Below, in pieces: positions 36,681 to 61,556 of a stretch of 64,000 nucleotides of DNA. The position numbers were made by a program, and so were the translations under genes. The notes beneath the pieces are model-generated. The model was given only the letters and a program-made list of their open reading frames with translations. It was not told where the DNA came from and did no database searches. How positions within the stretch are numbered: the first letter of the stretch is position 1; every line of letters starts with the position of its first letter. The stretch comes from Gerris lacustris (taxonomy: Eukaryota > Arthropoda > Insecta > Hemiptera > Gerridae): positions 38,278,205 through 38,342,204 of the forward strand of contig OX578276.1 of NCBI GenBank assembly GCA_951217055.1. Direction: 5' to 3'.

Positions 36681-37292
36681 TTTCAAGATAAAAAGAACTT
36701 TTTATATACTACGTTTTTAAATTTTCTGTTGAATCGTATGTAATGATGATAATATAATTGTTATTTGTATATAATATATAATGTTAGTAAAAAAAAAATA
36801 ATTCCGAATTTATTTACTTCACATAAATGACAACCATCTAGAGAGCTGATCTTAAACCTATAAAAGGACAAATCTTTGTACAACGGATCTCTCCAACACC
36901 AAATCTAAAGCGTGCCATCGATATATTTGAAAAAATTTAAATAATATAATCGATATTTCCTGTTTTGCTGTCATTCAATGTTTATCTATCACAAATTTGA
37001 GACCCGTCAAAATGAAGATTGCGTAAATATGGGACATGGCAAAACAAATAAAATACCTTGCTGATTTTTTCCTAACATTCCGTACAGCAAAATTTGCTGA
37101 AAACCAATTAAATTCTGCTGAAATATGGCTAAAAGCATTAAAATAATGCATTGTCATCGTGTTCTGAGCTATGCTAAAAGTTTCAAATGTCTAGCTATTC
37201 GGGAAGTTAGTTAGAAATCGATTGCCAGATTTGTACCGGACAAACAATCAAACAAACAAGAAAGCAAGCTAATAAAAACGTAGTAAAAATAT
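36681..37292 (+). repeat. Solo copy of the ~620-bp repeat that flanks the piggyBac gene
   Basis: Collinear with 46397-47022 and the complement of 49715-50330. Shared landmarks are TTTCAAGATAAAAAGAAC, CATCTAGAGAGCTGATC, CCTATAAAAGGACAAATC, CAATGTTTATCTATCACAAA, GCTGAAAACCAATTAAATTC, a (CAAA)n-like run, and AAGCAAGCTAATAAAAACGT. It contains a TATAAAA. It may be a solo terminal repeat or a small element in its own right. Confidence 0.85.
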
Positions 37293-38440
37293 TATTAAAT
37301 GCGGAGCACGATGTGTACCGTGTCGGATCTCGCCGACCACTCGCAGGTCTAATAATACTTATATAAATATAAAATATTATAATTATAAATAGAAATTCTA
37401 AATAAAGATCTAAAAAGTGAAATTAAAATATATGTTGGTTCGATTCCAGATAATGATGATTTTTATAATTTAAGGCTATTTTCGTCAAAATATAATTGAC
37501 AATAGAAAATTAAATCAATCATATCGTCCTGTATATGGACGATACGATTTTCCGTCAACTATTAAACAAAAATAACTTATCACTATTTTCAACCATTGTT
37601 AAATTCAATTGATCAGTTTTTGATTTGAGGGTCAAAAATTAGAAATGAAAAAATCATAATCTAAATAAAGAACCATATAGAAGATAAAAAAAAAATAAAA
37701 TACGAATAAACGTTATTCAATTGCCACGGACACTTATAAATCAGCGGGTAATGACGCGTGGTGTGATAAAGATAAGAAGAAGCGATGAAATTTTGGCACA
37801 CCACATACGATGATGAAAAAAACACAAAATCTAGTTAATGAATCTTGGCCTACCCTAATTTCACCTGGGTAGGCCAAATATAGGAGTCTCAATATAGAGC
37901 CATAATTAGTCGTATCGTTGCTTTGTGAAGCTCGTATTATTTATTATTAAGATGATAGTAAAACACAATAAGGATTAGAAGAAGCACATCAAAGTAAACC
38001 TTACTTACCAAGTAGCCCCTGCATATCATAGTGTTAGTGAAAGCGGACGGTAATCAATAATCCATCTATAATCTATATACTTATCTATTTCTTCTTTACT
38101 AATTTATAAGAACGCTCTTGAAACGCACATTATGAATATTTATTTAGTTCTTAATAAATTTTATATGGACAAACAAGATCTTTGTGAGATAAATAATGTT
38201 TCTTCATCGTATTCATAACAATCCCAATAACATAAGCGGCATTTTTGGAATAAGCCTTTAACTGGATCGCGCTGAGTATTTTATTCTTAAAAATGCAATT
38301 AATGATACATTTTATAGTCCTAGTCCTAATAAATTTTTATTACAGTTTTAGAAATGAAGCTATTTAGTCATGAAAATGTAATGTCTTGGCCTATATGACA
38401 ATCCTTCTATTCCACGGATGAGGTGGTAGATGCATATATA
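37293..38440. other. Intergenic AT-rich stretch
   Basis: No ORF above chance length and no known element ends were recognised. Confidence 0.4.
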
Positions 38441-38960
38441 TATACAGGGTGGAGGGTGGGCCAAAAAAACGCACTTTTTTGAACACTAATAGCTCAGCTT
38501 CTGTAATAGATAGAGATATGGGGTGTGGAGGGTCTGAAAACTACGTTCTTCTACTTTCAATTTCATATCTATAACTTAAAAAACTATTGGGTGATAGTCA
38601 TGCAGTGACGGTTTGAAATAGGGTCTTAAAAAGAGTCGTTGTCCGGGTAGTAATCGCTGTCTGGTTTTATAGTTTTGGTAGAATAAATAACCATAGTAGA
38701 GGGAGAGGGGTTCTTTGTAGGTAAGTGGGAGGAGTCCCTCAGTGTTATAACAAACATTGAAGATTTGTTATGCACAATGTTTCCTGAAATTGAAGATCAA
38801 ATGATAAATTACACTTTTATGCAAGATGGTGGGTGCCCCGTCCCATCCATCGCTCCTTGCAAAGAATTCAATACTTGCAAGAGGATTGCCCAAACTTCAG
38901 GCAACATTGTGCTTAACCACCAGACATGAAAGGGTCTTCATGGAAAGGTGAAACAAAATT
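38441..38960 (+). pseudogene. Possible mariner-like transposon relic
   Basis: TACAGGGTGGAGGGTGGGCC at 38441 resembles the ACAGGGTG start of mariner-type ends. Near 38760-38930 one frame reads MFPEIEDQMINYTFMQDGG before it loses resemblance. FMQDG is like the second catalytic block of Tc1/mariner transposases. No matching right end was found. The call rests on two short matches. Confidence 0.3.
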
Positions 38961-39725
38961 CCTTACATCGTTAAAGGCTAATGGCATGACTATTTTTAAT
39001 TCTAAAATGAGATCGCTTTACCCGAATTATCGTTATAACCGTCATCGTTATATCCGAACTTAAGTGTGTGTGTGTGTGTGTAACTACTTATAAAAGTTAG
39101 TTTAATAAGAGGATATCAAAAATTTCAATAAATTATTTATTTTCCTTTTTTAATTACATATGTTTGTTATCAGCTGACGAATTTTCAATTTGTATGATTG
39201 TTGTCAGGCGATAACAAATTCAAAACAGAACTAAAGAACTAATAAGAAGATTAGAAAGAAGAATTGATAATAATTAGAAAGGAAAATAAATACTATTATT
39301 AATTTATCATAATAATATGATGTTATATGAAAATTCAATAGGTCAAATTCTTGTCTCATTGATAAAAAAGTTGAAATATTTCTCTTATTATTTCTTATCA
39401 CTCTCTTTTCTTTTAATTGTTTTATTTACGGTCGTTGGATAAACGAGAACCCTTATACATTCTTACGCTTGTTTGTCTGCCTGTTTGTAATTTGAAACTC
39501 AAAAATTTATAATTGCAGTTATGTTAATGTGTAAAAGTTATAACACAAACCCATTTTTTACGGAAATACGTCATGTGGTGCCTGAAATGAAAGAGGAGAA
39601 TGCCCTGAGCACAAATATATATTTGGTTTTGTTTTTGTATCACTTAATCTGTGATTAAGTGTCACGTGTCCTTGTTTTTCGTGTCCTCCCCTCTTTTTTT
39701 ATATCTATTTTATTATCGATTTTTT
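38961..39725. other. Intergenic stretch with GT microsatellite
   Basis: A short (GT)n run lies at about 39064-39081. The rest is unique AT-rich sequence. Confidence 0.4.
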
Positions 39726-40547
39726 GGCACTTCTTTAGATTGTTAGTTACCCTTATAAACTAGGCATCGCGTGGCTCTATCATTGAAGCGAGCGTATTGC
39801 AATTAAATACTGAATATTAATATTTGTTATTCATGATGAATGTCATAGTTGAAGATAAGTGGAAGAGGGTAGTGTGAGGTAGAGTGGGGGTACTCGGTAC
39901 AAAGCTTTACTTCCTAAACAAACCTACACACAGTACGACTATAAGAATCTTAATCACCCGTCATAGCTTTTAAACTAATATTATAAATGTATCACTTCAT
40001 TACTCAAATACTACTGCTTGTATCAAGTTGAAATTTTACATACTTGCTTCAATTGCACTTTAGACGATGTATATGAAGTTTTATTAAAATCGCTACGTTA
40101 GAACGTAAGATATCGGTAAAAAGGTTGTTTTCTCTATTTTAAACGTTAAGGTCCGCTTTAATAGTTTTAGCGATCTTTATTAATTCATAGCAGTGTCGTT
40201 GTTGGTTTTACTAAAAAGCTTTATTTGAAAAAAATGTTCTTCTTATCGAATAGGTGATGATAGAATTTTTTCCCGTCCTGAAATTCCAATTTTAAATTTG
40301 AAGCTCACGTTTACGCGAGCATTGCGCGCGAACTGTTGGACGGATCACGCTGTCCAACGAACTTAGCCTGAGTATTAGTTAGAGGATCATGTATACCAAA
40401 TTTCAACTAAATCGGTCAACTTTTACTCAAGTTATCGTCACACGCGTAAACGTTACTGACAGACAGACAGACAAGATGCATATTTCGTTGAATGTAAGAA
40501 GCTCGCTTCAATAAAACAGAGCGCAGTAACAACCTAAAGAAGGTGCA
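39726..40547. mobile_element. Terminal-inverted-repeat element, tandem copy 1
   Basis: The left end GGCACTTCTTTAGATTGTTA is mirrored at the right by GTAACAACCTAAAGAAGGTGC. The interior starts CTAGGCATCGCGTGGCTCTA and includes CATTGCGCGCGAACTG and a GACAGACAGACAG run. It is collinear with copy 2. No ORF is seen. Confidence 0.75.
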
Positions 40548-40553
40548 CGGAAT

Positions 40554-41361
40554 GTTCTTCTTTAGACTGTTACTCCCCTTATAAAAACAGAAGTGTGATA
40601 TTCCTTTGTCCCTAAGTACATTGAACTAAACATCCCTTTTTCTTAATAGTTATTTAGTCAAAGTCATTTAAATTCTAAACTAGGCATCGCGTGGCTCTAT
40701 CATTGAAGCGAGCGTATTGCAATGAAATTTATTAATCATGATGAATGTCATAGTTGAAGATAAGTGGAAGAGGGTAGTGTAGGGAAGAGTGGGGGTACTC
40801 GGTACAAAGCTTTACTTCCTAAACAAACCATACACTATACGACTATAACAATCTTCACCACCCGCGGTAGCTTTTAAACAATTATTATAAATGTATCTCG
40901 TCACTACGCAAAGAATTTTGCTTGTATCAAGTTGAAATTTTGCATACCTGTTTCAATTGTGCATTAGATGGTGTATATGAAGTTTTATTAAAATCGTTTC
41001 GTTAGAACGTAAGATATCGGTAAAAAGGTTGTTTTCTCTATTATAAACGTTTAGGTCCGCTTTAATAGTTTTAGCGATCTTTATTAAGTCATAGCGGTGT
41101 CGCTGTTGGTTTTAGTGAAAAATGTTATTTGAAAAAAATGTTCGTCTCATCGAATAGATGATGCTAGAATCTTTTCCCGTCCTGAAATTCCAATTTAATT
41201 TTTGTACCTCTCGTTTACGCGAGCGTTGCGCGCGAACTCATGGACGGATCACGCTGTCCAACGAACTTAGCCTGAGTATTAGTAAGAGGAACATGTATAC
41301 CAAATTTCAACTAAATCGGTCAACTTTTACTCAAGTTATCGTCACACGCGTAAACGTTACT

Positions 41362-41393
<32 letters not shown>

Positions 41394-41473
41394 CGGAGCA
41401 TATTTCGTTGAATGTAGGAAGCTCGCTACGCTCGCTTCAAAAATCATAGGGGTGTAAGAATCTAAAGAAGTAC
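40554..41473. mobile_element. Terminal-inverted-repeat element, tandem copy 2
   Basis: The left end GTTCTTCTTTAGACTGTTAC is mirrored by GTAAGAATCTAAAGAAGTAC. It contains a second, diverged copy of the interior of 39726-40547 (CTAGGCATCGCGTGGCTCTA from 40680), plus about 120 bp at the left that matches the miniature element at 32887-33051. The GACAG run is longer here (41365-41391). Confidence 0.75.
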
Positions 41474-41474
41474 C

Positions 41475-41476
<2 letters not shown>

Positions 41477-41505
<29 letters not shown>
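41477..41505. repeat. T homopolymer
   Basis: A 29-nt T run directly after the second tandem element. No LINE coding sequence is recognised beside it. Confidence 0.9.
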
Positions 41506-41511
<6 letters not shown>

Positions 41512-41779
41512 TAGATAATGTATTTATCTGGAGAACGATTAGGGCTAGAGACTTCGGAGAAATATAATTGCTTTTAGACAAAATAAAAACAAAACTAAAA
41601 AGACTTTTATTTTTCATCATTAAAACAAAAGGTTTAGAAGTTATTGTCAAAACAAACTTTTAACTTCTTGATACAGCTGTGCTGATTATGCTGCTTAACC
41701 AATTCGTCCTTTGTGTTAAATTGCCTACGAACCCTTTGTGTGTTGTAAGCACACACTTAGTCATTTTTTTCTTATCTTA

Positions 41780-41960
41780 TATGTAGTACAGAGTGTAGGG
41801 AAAGTATTGTCAAAAATTATAATCTTATAGATATTGATGGATTTACACGTTTTAAGGCCCCCTGAGTCCAAAAAAAGTTTAAAAATGTCTGTTTGTTGTC
41901 TGTGCAAACAAACACGTGGAGCCTAAACTACTTACAAATATAAAATTTGAAATTGTATTG
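41780..41960 (-). repeat. Family A repeat, partial reversed copy
   Basis: GATGGATTTACACGTTTTAAGG, CCCCCTGAGTCCAAAAAAAG and GGAGCCTAAACTACTT match the 3' part of family A on the opposite strand. Confidence 0.7.
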
Positions 41961-42512
41961 ATTAAAAGTATTAATTGTACTGATGTTCAGAAAAATCGTT
42001 AAAAATCATAACTCGTAATTGATGTGTATAAATTGTGACTCAATTCAGCTGATTATAAATCAGACAGAGATTCAGGCTCATGTAACGTCACGTCGTTCAG
42101 AGAAAAACAAGATGAAGGCAGATAAATTGGCACGCGGTACGCAGGTCATTTTTTGTAAACATATATTTCAAAAAGTGTTAATTTTAAATTTAAATGAGAA
42201 AAGATTTCAGTGAACGAATTAAATAAGTTGGGAATTCTTTTTTAAGTTGTTGAATGGTTAAGGTTTAAGGTGTGGTAATGATATAAACAATTCGTTTTTT
42301 CTCTTTGTGAGACGTTTCGACCCTTTTTTAAGGCTATTTTCATTCATGTTAATTTTATTGTTAATAATGATGTCACTGAGGTAAATTAAAAAATATTTTT
42401 TCCATGGTTGGCTGTGAAATAGTAACTTTAGAGCCAAAAAAACATAGCTAAAATCCATTTTTTCATTACGTGGACTTAAAAAATCTTTTCTTTACACCTT
42501 GCTGAAAGAAAT
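41961..42512. other. Intergenic; half of a second dispersed inverted pair
   Basis: GTGAGACGTTTCGACCCTTT near 42307 is the complement of AAAGGGTCGAAACGTCCCAA at 43846. This marks a diverged inverted pair, and similar AAGACCGAAACGT-type repeats are common in insects. No gene is seen. Confidence 0.4.
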
Positions 42513-42822
42513 AGTACATTACGCGTCGAGTGCGGAAAGTAGCATTTTGCATGCGAGTGTGGAGTTTAGACCCGAGCGACAGCGAGGGTAGTAAAACCAC
42601 ACGAGCAATGCAAAAAAACTTGGTGTATGTAAGTTCGTATCTCTCTTGATTATGATGGCATTAATTCTTGAGTTGTATTTTTTGCCGAATTAATTATTTG
42701 TGGAGGAGTATTATTCTCCACATTTTCGTCAAAGTCACTTGACTAGCTCATTGTTTTCGAGAATCACTTTCTACGCATCAAACAGAGATGCAATGTTTAT
42801 ATTTCGTATCAATCGTAGATAA
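42513..42822 (-). repeat. Palindrome-bearing repeat family C, internally deleted copy
   Basis: Starts AATAGTACATTACGCGTCGA, as do the other copies, and ends with ATTTCGTATCAATCGTAGAT. It lacks the middle, where the hairpin lies. It abuts the next copy directly at 42822/42823. Confidence 0.8.
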
Positions 42823-43398
42823 TAGTACATTACGCGTCGAGTGCGGAAAGTAGCATTTTGCATGCGAGTGTGGAGTTAGCACCCGAGCGACAGCGAGGGT
42901 GGTAAAACCACACGAGCAATGCAAAATGCCGTTTTTGCACGAGTTGCGTACCGTACTTTATCTACGATTGTTAGATTTAAATAATAAATACAGAAACTAA
43001 TAAACTTGCTGTATGTAAGTTCGTATCTCTCTCTTGATAAAGATGGCATTAATTCATTAGTTGTATTTTTTGCCGAATTAATTATTTCTGGAGGATTATT
43101 ATTCTCCACACTTTCGTCAAAGTCACTTGATTCACTCATTGTTTTTCACTAAAAACTCAATATAAACAGTTACTTTAATAAAAGAACACCAAATTAGTTT
43201 TGTTAAATGTAAACAAACTCATTAATCGTGCGTAAAGCTGAAGAATTCCTCTTCTTTACCGCACTAGTGCGGTAAAGAAGAGGAATTATTCAGAACTATG
43301 AGACGCGCATGCGCAATGAATACAAGTACGTAAATAATCACTTTCTACGCATCTAAACAAAGATATAATGTTTATATTTCTTATCAATCGTAGATAAA
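42823..43398 (-). repeat. Family C, full copy with 52-bp palindrome and short ORF
   Basis: The minus strand encodes MSESSDFDESVENNNPPEII and LMPSLSRERYELTYSKF (42876-43139, 87 codons). The same peptide is kept at 52096-52458 and, in part, at 61322-61482. The RERYELTYSKF stretch resembles the helical core-binding start of tyrosine-recombinase-like (Crypton-derived) proteins, but no catalytic domain is present. At about 43231-43282 is a near-perfect ~52-bp palindrome centred on ACTAGT, with arms containing GAATTCCTCTTCTTTACCGC. Confidence 0.75.
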
Positions 43399-44873
43399 CA
43401 TTTTTTACGTCCCAGGACGTGAAAAATTTTTCTTTCGTGCTGGTAGTTATCAAAACTTCCGTTTTAGCGCTGCAATCTTTGTAAATAGCTTCTTAGTACG
43501 ATTAAAATCCCCTAGTTGTCAATGCGTTTTATTTATCTTTTCTTATAGTGTAACCTCTTTTTAAGGTTTATTTTTTTTAAATCTTAAGTATGTACTAATA
43601 TTTGTTATTATTATATTGATTATTGATTAATATTTAATGTTTTTACTTTGTATGCTACCCCTGAAAATATAGCATATGCTACACGACTGTGAAGTGTTTA
43701 TTCTTTACCTTGGCAATATTTATACTGTCTCGCCTCGCTCGACAGTAAATGTAATTGGCGCGGTGAAGAAAAAACTCACTTCACAGCCTAGTAACATAAT
43801 ATACTATTTTCTATCTCTATTTAACCTGATTGAAAATGACCTTAGAAAGGGTCGAAACGTCCCAAAATGACGTCTTAACCATCCATCAACTTAAAAAAGA
43901 ATCATCAAATAAAAAACGTGTTTCAAATACGTTGAGAAGTGAGTATGAAGAATACCACCACTTGAGAATATCTCACTTACCTTTAACTCAAATTTTTTCT
44001 GCAATATGTATATTTGCTAACACTTATCTCTAAAATATTCCGATTAGAGTGACTCTTAAATTTTTTTGTTCCATATTGAAAAATTAAGAAACCCATTACG
44101 AATCAGTGTTGTTTTTAACCATAATATAACAATAAAAAATAAACAGCAAACAAATACATACATACAGGTAGTAGTTTTTTATAACCAAGAAAAAGGTTAT
44201 AAACAAATACGATCTACATGCGCCGATAACAAATCAAACCTGAAATCAGAATGGCCTAAACATTCCGGTTATTTAGAAACCCAACCGGGAATTTAATGAC
44301 TTCTCGCCAACCAAATCTATCTCCCTCTCCTCTCCCAGACTATTGTAGTCTGGTGACCGGGTGACCAAAGACGCTGGATCTATTGATCTAAAGGTAACAA
44401 GGTGAATTTTACATGTACACATGGGAAATAGTTCCTCTTAACCCTAGTAATTCGGGGGTCGCTGCAGTCGATTCTGAATTGATATGTGGATCACACCCTC
44501 TCTAACTTAAGTAACGCTCGTACAAGAGGGAACTTATCATCTCTATTTATTATCACTGGGGCCGCAATACCACATGGCTGTTAAATATGCATGTCAAACT
44601 CAATCTCTTCTTACTTGGGCGCATGCGCGTATTCAAACCTAACCTAAACTGAAATCTAAATCGTCTTTATGAGGACCCAAGCTCGAGGAATTATGTGTTA
44701 CATCTACACCTAATGTCGAAGAAGTACCTACCTACTCCTGAAATGTCGTTAGTTATTAAAAATTCTTAGACTGTTACCACCATTGTAAATAACAAACCAA
44801 TAAATTTTGACTATGGTCTATATAACATCCTTTAACGTTGTGTTACACTAATAAATGATAAATTTGATTCTAG
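43399..44873. other. Region upstream of the acyl-CoA ligase gene
   Basis: 43390-43520 is the inverse of 29600-29735. Short ORFs at 43676-44296 resemble nothing known. The ligase promoter and 5' UTR should lie in the last few hundred bases, but no convincing TATA or initiator can be fixed. The sequence before the ATG (TTGATTCTAG) looks like a splice acceptor, so an untranslated first exon further upstream is possible. Confidence 0.4.
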
Positions 44874-59519
<14,646 letters not shown>

Positions 59520-60385
59520 AAATAAAATAATTTTTAAGTTTTAACAAAAAAGTAACATACAATAAAATAATATTCTACATGCGCCTTAGGCCTAAGATGT
59601 TAAGGTTCATTAATTAAATAGAATATTATTTTAAATAAATTTATTAATTAAGTTGTTCGAAAAATTATTGTTGTGAATTTAATTCACATTATATTCCATT
59701 TAAAAAATGAATTTTATCTGCTCAAAATTAAAAGTAAATATTTTATTACAGCTATAAATAATTATTATTAAAATGTATTAAATATTTTAGTATGAAATAT
59801 TAAATTTAATATCAATAATAAAACTTTTATTAAAATAATTTAGAATGTAAGATATTGTTAAAAAAAAACCATTTTTATCTTTTTAAAAAGTTAAGATTTT
59901 ATTTAATGGATTAAATTATCTTTATCAATTTATAGCGGAGTTAAAAAAAAGTATGCCCTGTCTGATATTGTTAAGAAAGAGTTTTTACTACTTCACCTTA
60001 GTCTGCTTCCTCTAAGTCTTCTCCTTAGGTTGCTTCCTCTAACTCCTAGCGAGGGACTCACTATCTGTGGGTCATTAGCCTACTTAGTAGATAAGAAGTC
60101 TTGTTAATCAAGGTAAAATACTTCAGACTGATTATTCATTCTTTAAAGTCCTCCAAAAAAAGTATAAAAATGAAATTATTTAATTTCTATTAACTTTAAA
60201 AGAATTGTTTTTATTATTATAATTATGTTTTTATTAATTGATTATTGAAAATGTAGTTTTTAGTTTAATATTGAATAAAATATAAATTTATTTTTAGTAT
60301 TAAATGTTTTTGTCTTTTTATTAACAATATTTATAATTTGAACTTTTGAGTACATACCTAGAATTCATTTAAGAACAAAAGTTAT
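59520..60385. other. 3' flank of the ligase gene
   Basis: Very AT-rich, with polyadenylation-type AATAAA sequences near 59522 and 59561. No ORF or repeat beyond low complexity. Confidence 0.5.
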
Positions 60386-60394
60386 TCTTATCTT

Positions 60395-60640
60395 TATACT
60401 AATCTGTGGCACAAAAGGCTGTGGGTTATGCAGGAGGATCGGGGTTCAATTCCTGATTGGCATCATGATTTGAATGGGTAGCTCTTAAGTAAAGTAAGCA
60501 TGTGGTTGGGAATGATTAATACAGTTGGAGCAACACCCTAACTCTGCGTCCTCCATATATATAGTTGTTTAAGCCCTTTGGCGAGGGTAAGCGTTCCACA
60601 AGCTGCTGTGCCCAGATTATTATATTGATTTTATACAATT
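60395..60640 (+). repeat. tRNA-derived SINE
   Basis: An A-box-like TGGCACAAAAGG (60405-60416) and a B box GGTTCAATTCC (about 60443-60453) are about 30 bp apart, as in tRNA-derived promoters. A non-tRNA body of about 180 bp follows, containing AACTCTGCGTCCTCC and GGCGAGGGTAAGCGTTCC. The cloverleaf is not intact, so this is a SINE or tRNA pseudogene rather than a tRNA gene. Confidence 0.6.
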
Positions 60641-60887
60641 ATATATTGATTATATACAATCAATATTTTCTTTTTCTTGAATCTTCAATGCATATGGTGG
60701 TGAAAAAATATTTTTAAAAAAATAACATTGACAAGTTGGTATTTAAAACTACCTTACTAAAAGTGATTAGCACTTTGTTCAAATTCTTCTTTTCTCCGAT
60801 TCTGCTATCTAGTGCAAATAAAGGTGGGTTCATACCATGCGTATTTGATGCACCTATCAGGCTATATGTATGGATAAAAAATATTTG

Positions 60888-61556
60888 ATCTACGATTGAT
60901 ACGAAATATAAACATTGTATCTCTGTTTCTGCGTAGAAACAGAGATCTGTAGATGCGTCTGTAGATGCGTAGAAAGTGATTCTTTACGTACTTGTATTCA
61001 TTGCACATGCACATTTCATAATTCCTCTTTTTTCCCGCCCTAGTGCGGTAAAAAAGAAATATAAACATTGTATCTCTGTTTCTGCGTAGAAACAGAGATC
61101 TGTAGATGCGTCTGTAGATGCGTAGAAAGTGATTCTTTACGTACTTGTATTCATTGCACATGCACATTTCATAATTCCTCTTTTTTCCCGCCCTAGTGCG
61201 GTAAAAAAGAAGAATTCTTCACCTTAACGCAGGATTAGCAAGTCTGTTTACATTTAACAAATCTAATTTGCTGTTTGTTTAATTAAAGTAACTGTTTATA
61301 TCGAGTTTTTAGTGAAAAAAAATGAGTGATTTATGTCATTATGACGAAAATAAGGAGAATAATAGGCCTCCCGAAATAATTAATTCGGCACAAAATACAA
61401 CTAATGAATTAATGTCATCTTTATCAAAAGAGAAATACGAACAGGAAGTTTATAATTTTTCTTTTTTCTGTATTTATTATTAAAATCCAACAATCGTAGA
61501 TAAAGTACAGTACGCAACTCGTGCTAAAACTGCATTTTGAGAGGCGTAATGTACTA
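60888..61556 (+). repeat. Family C, inverted copy with internal 153-bp duplication
   Basis: Starts with the complement of the family end (ATCTACGATTGATACGAAAT) and ends GCGTAATGTACTATT. A 153-bp segment is duplicated in tandem (60904-61056 and 61057-61209). Each copy holds a perfect hairpin, ATCTCTGTTTC-TGCGTA-GAAACAGAGAT, and a decayed version of the family palindrome. From 61322 the short frame reads MSDLCHYDENKENNRPPEII, with several changes and an early stop. Confidence 0.75.

Noticed and set aside
44430..44450. TTAACCC near 44437 as a left end for the piggyBac element
   Set aside because: It would place ligase exon 1 inside the transposon and lies about 2 kb from the left inverted repeat, with no supporting match.
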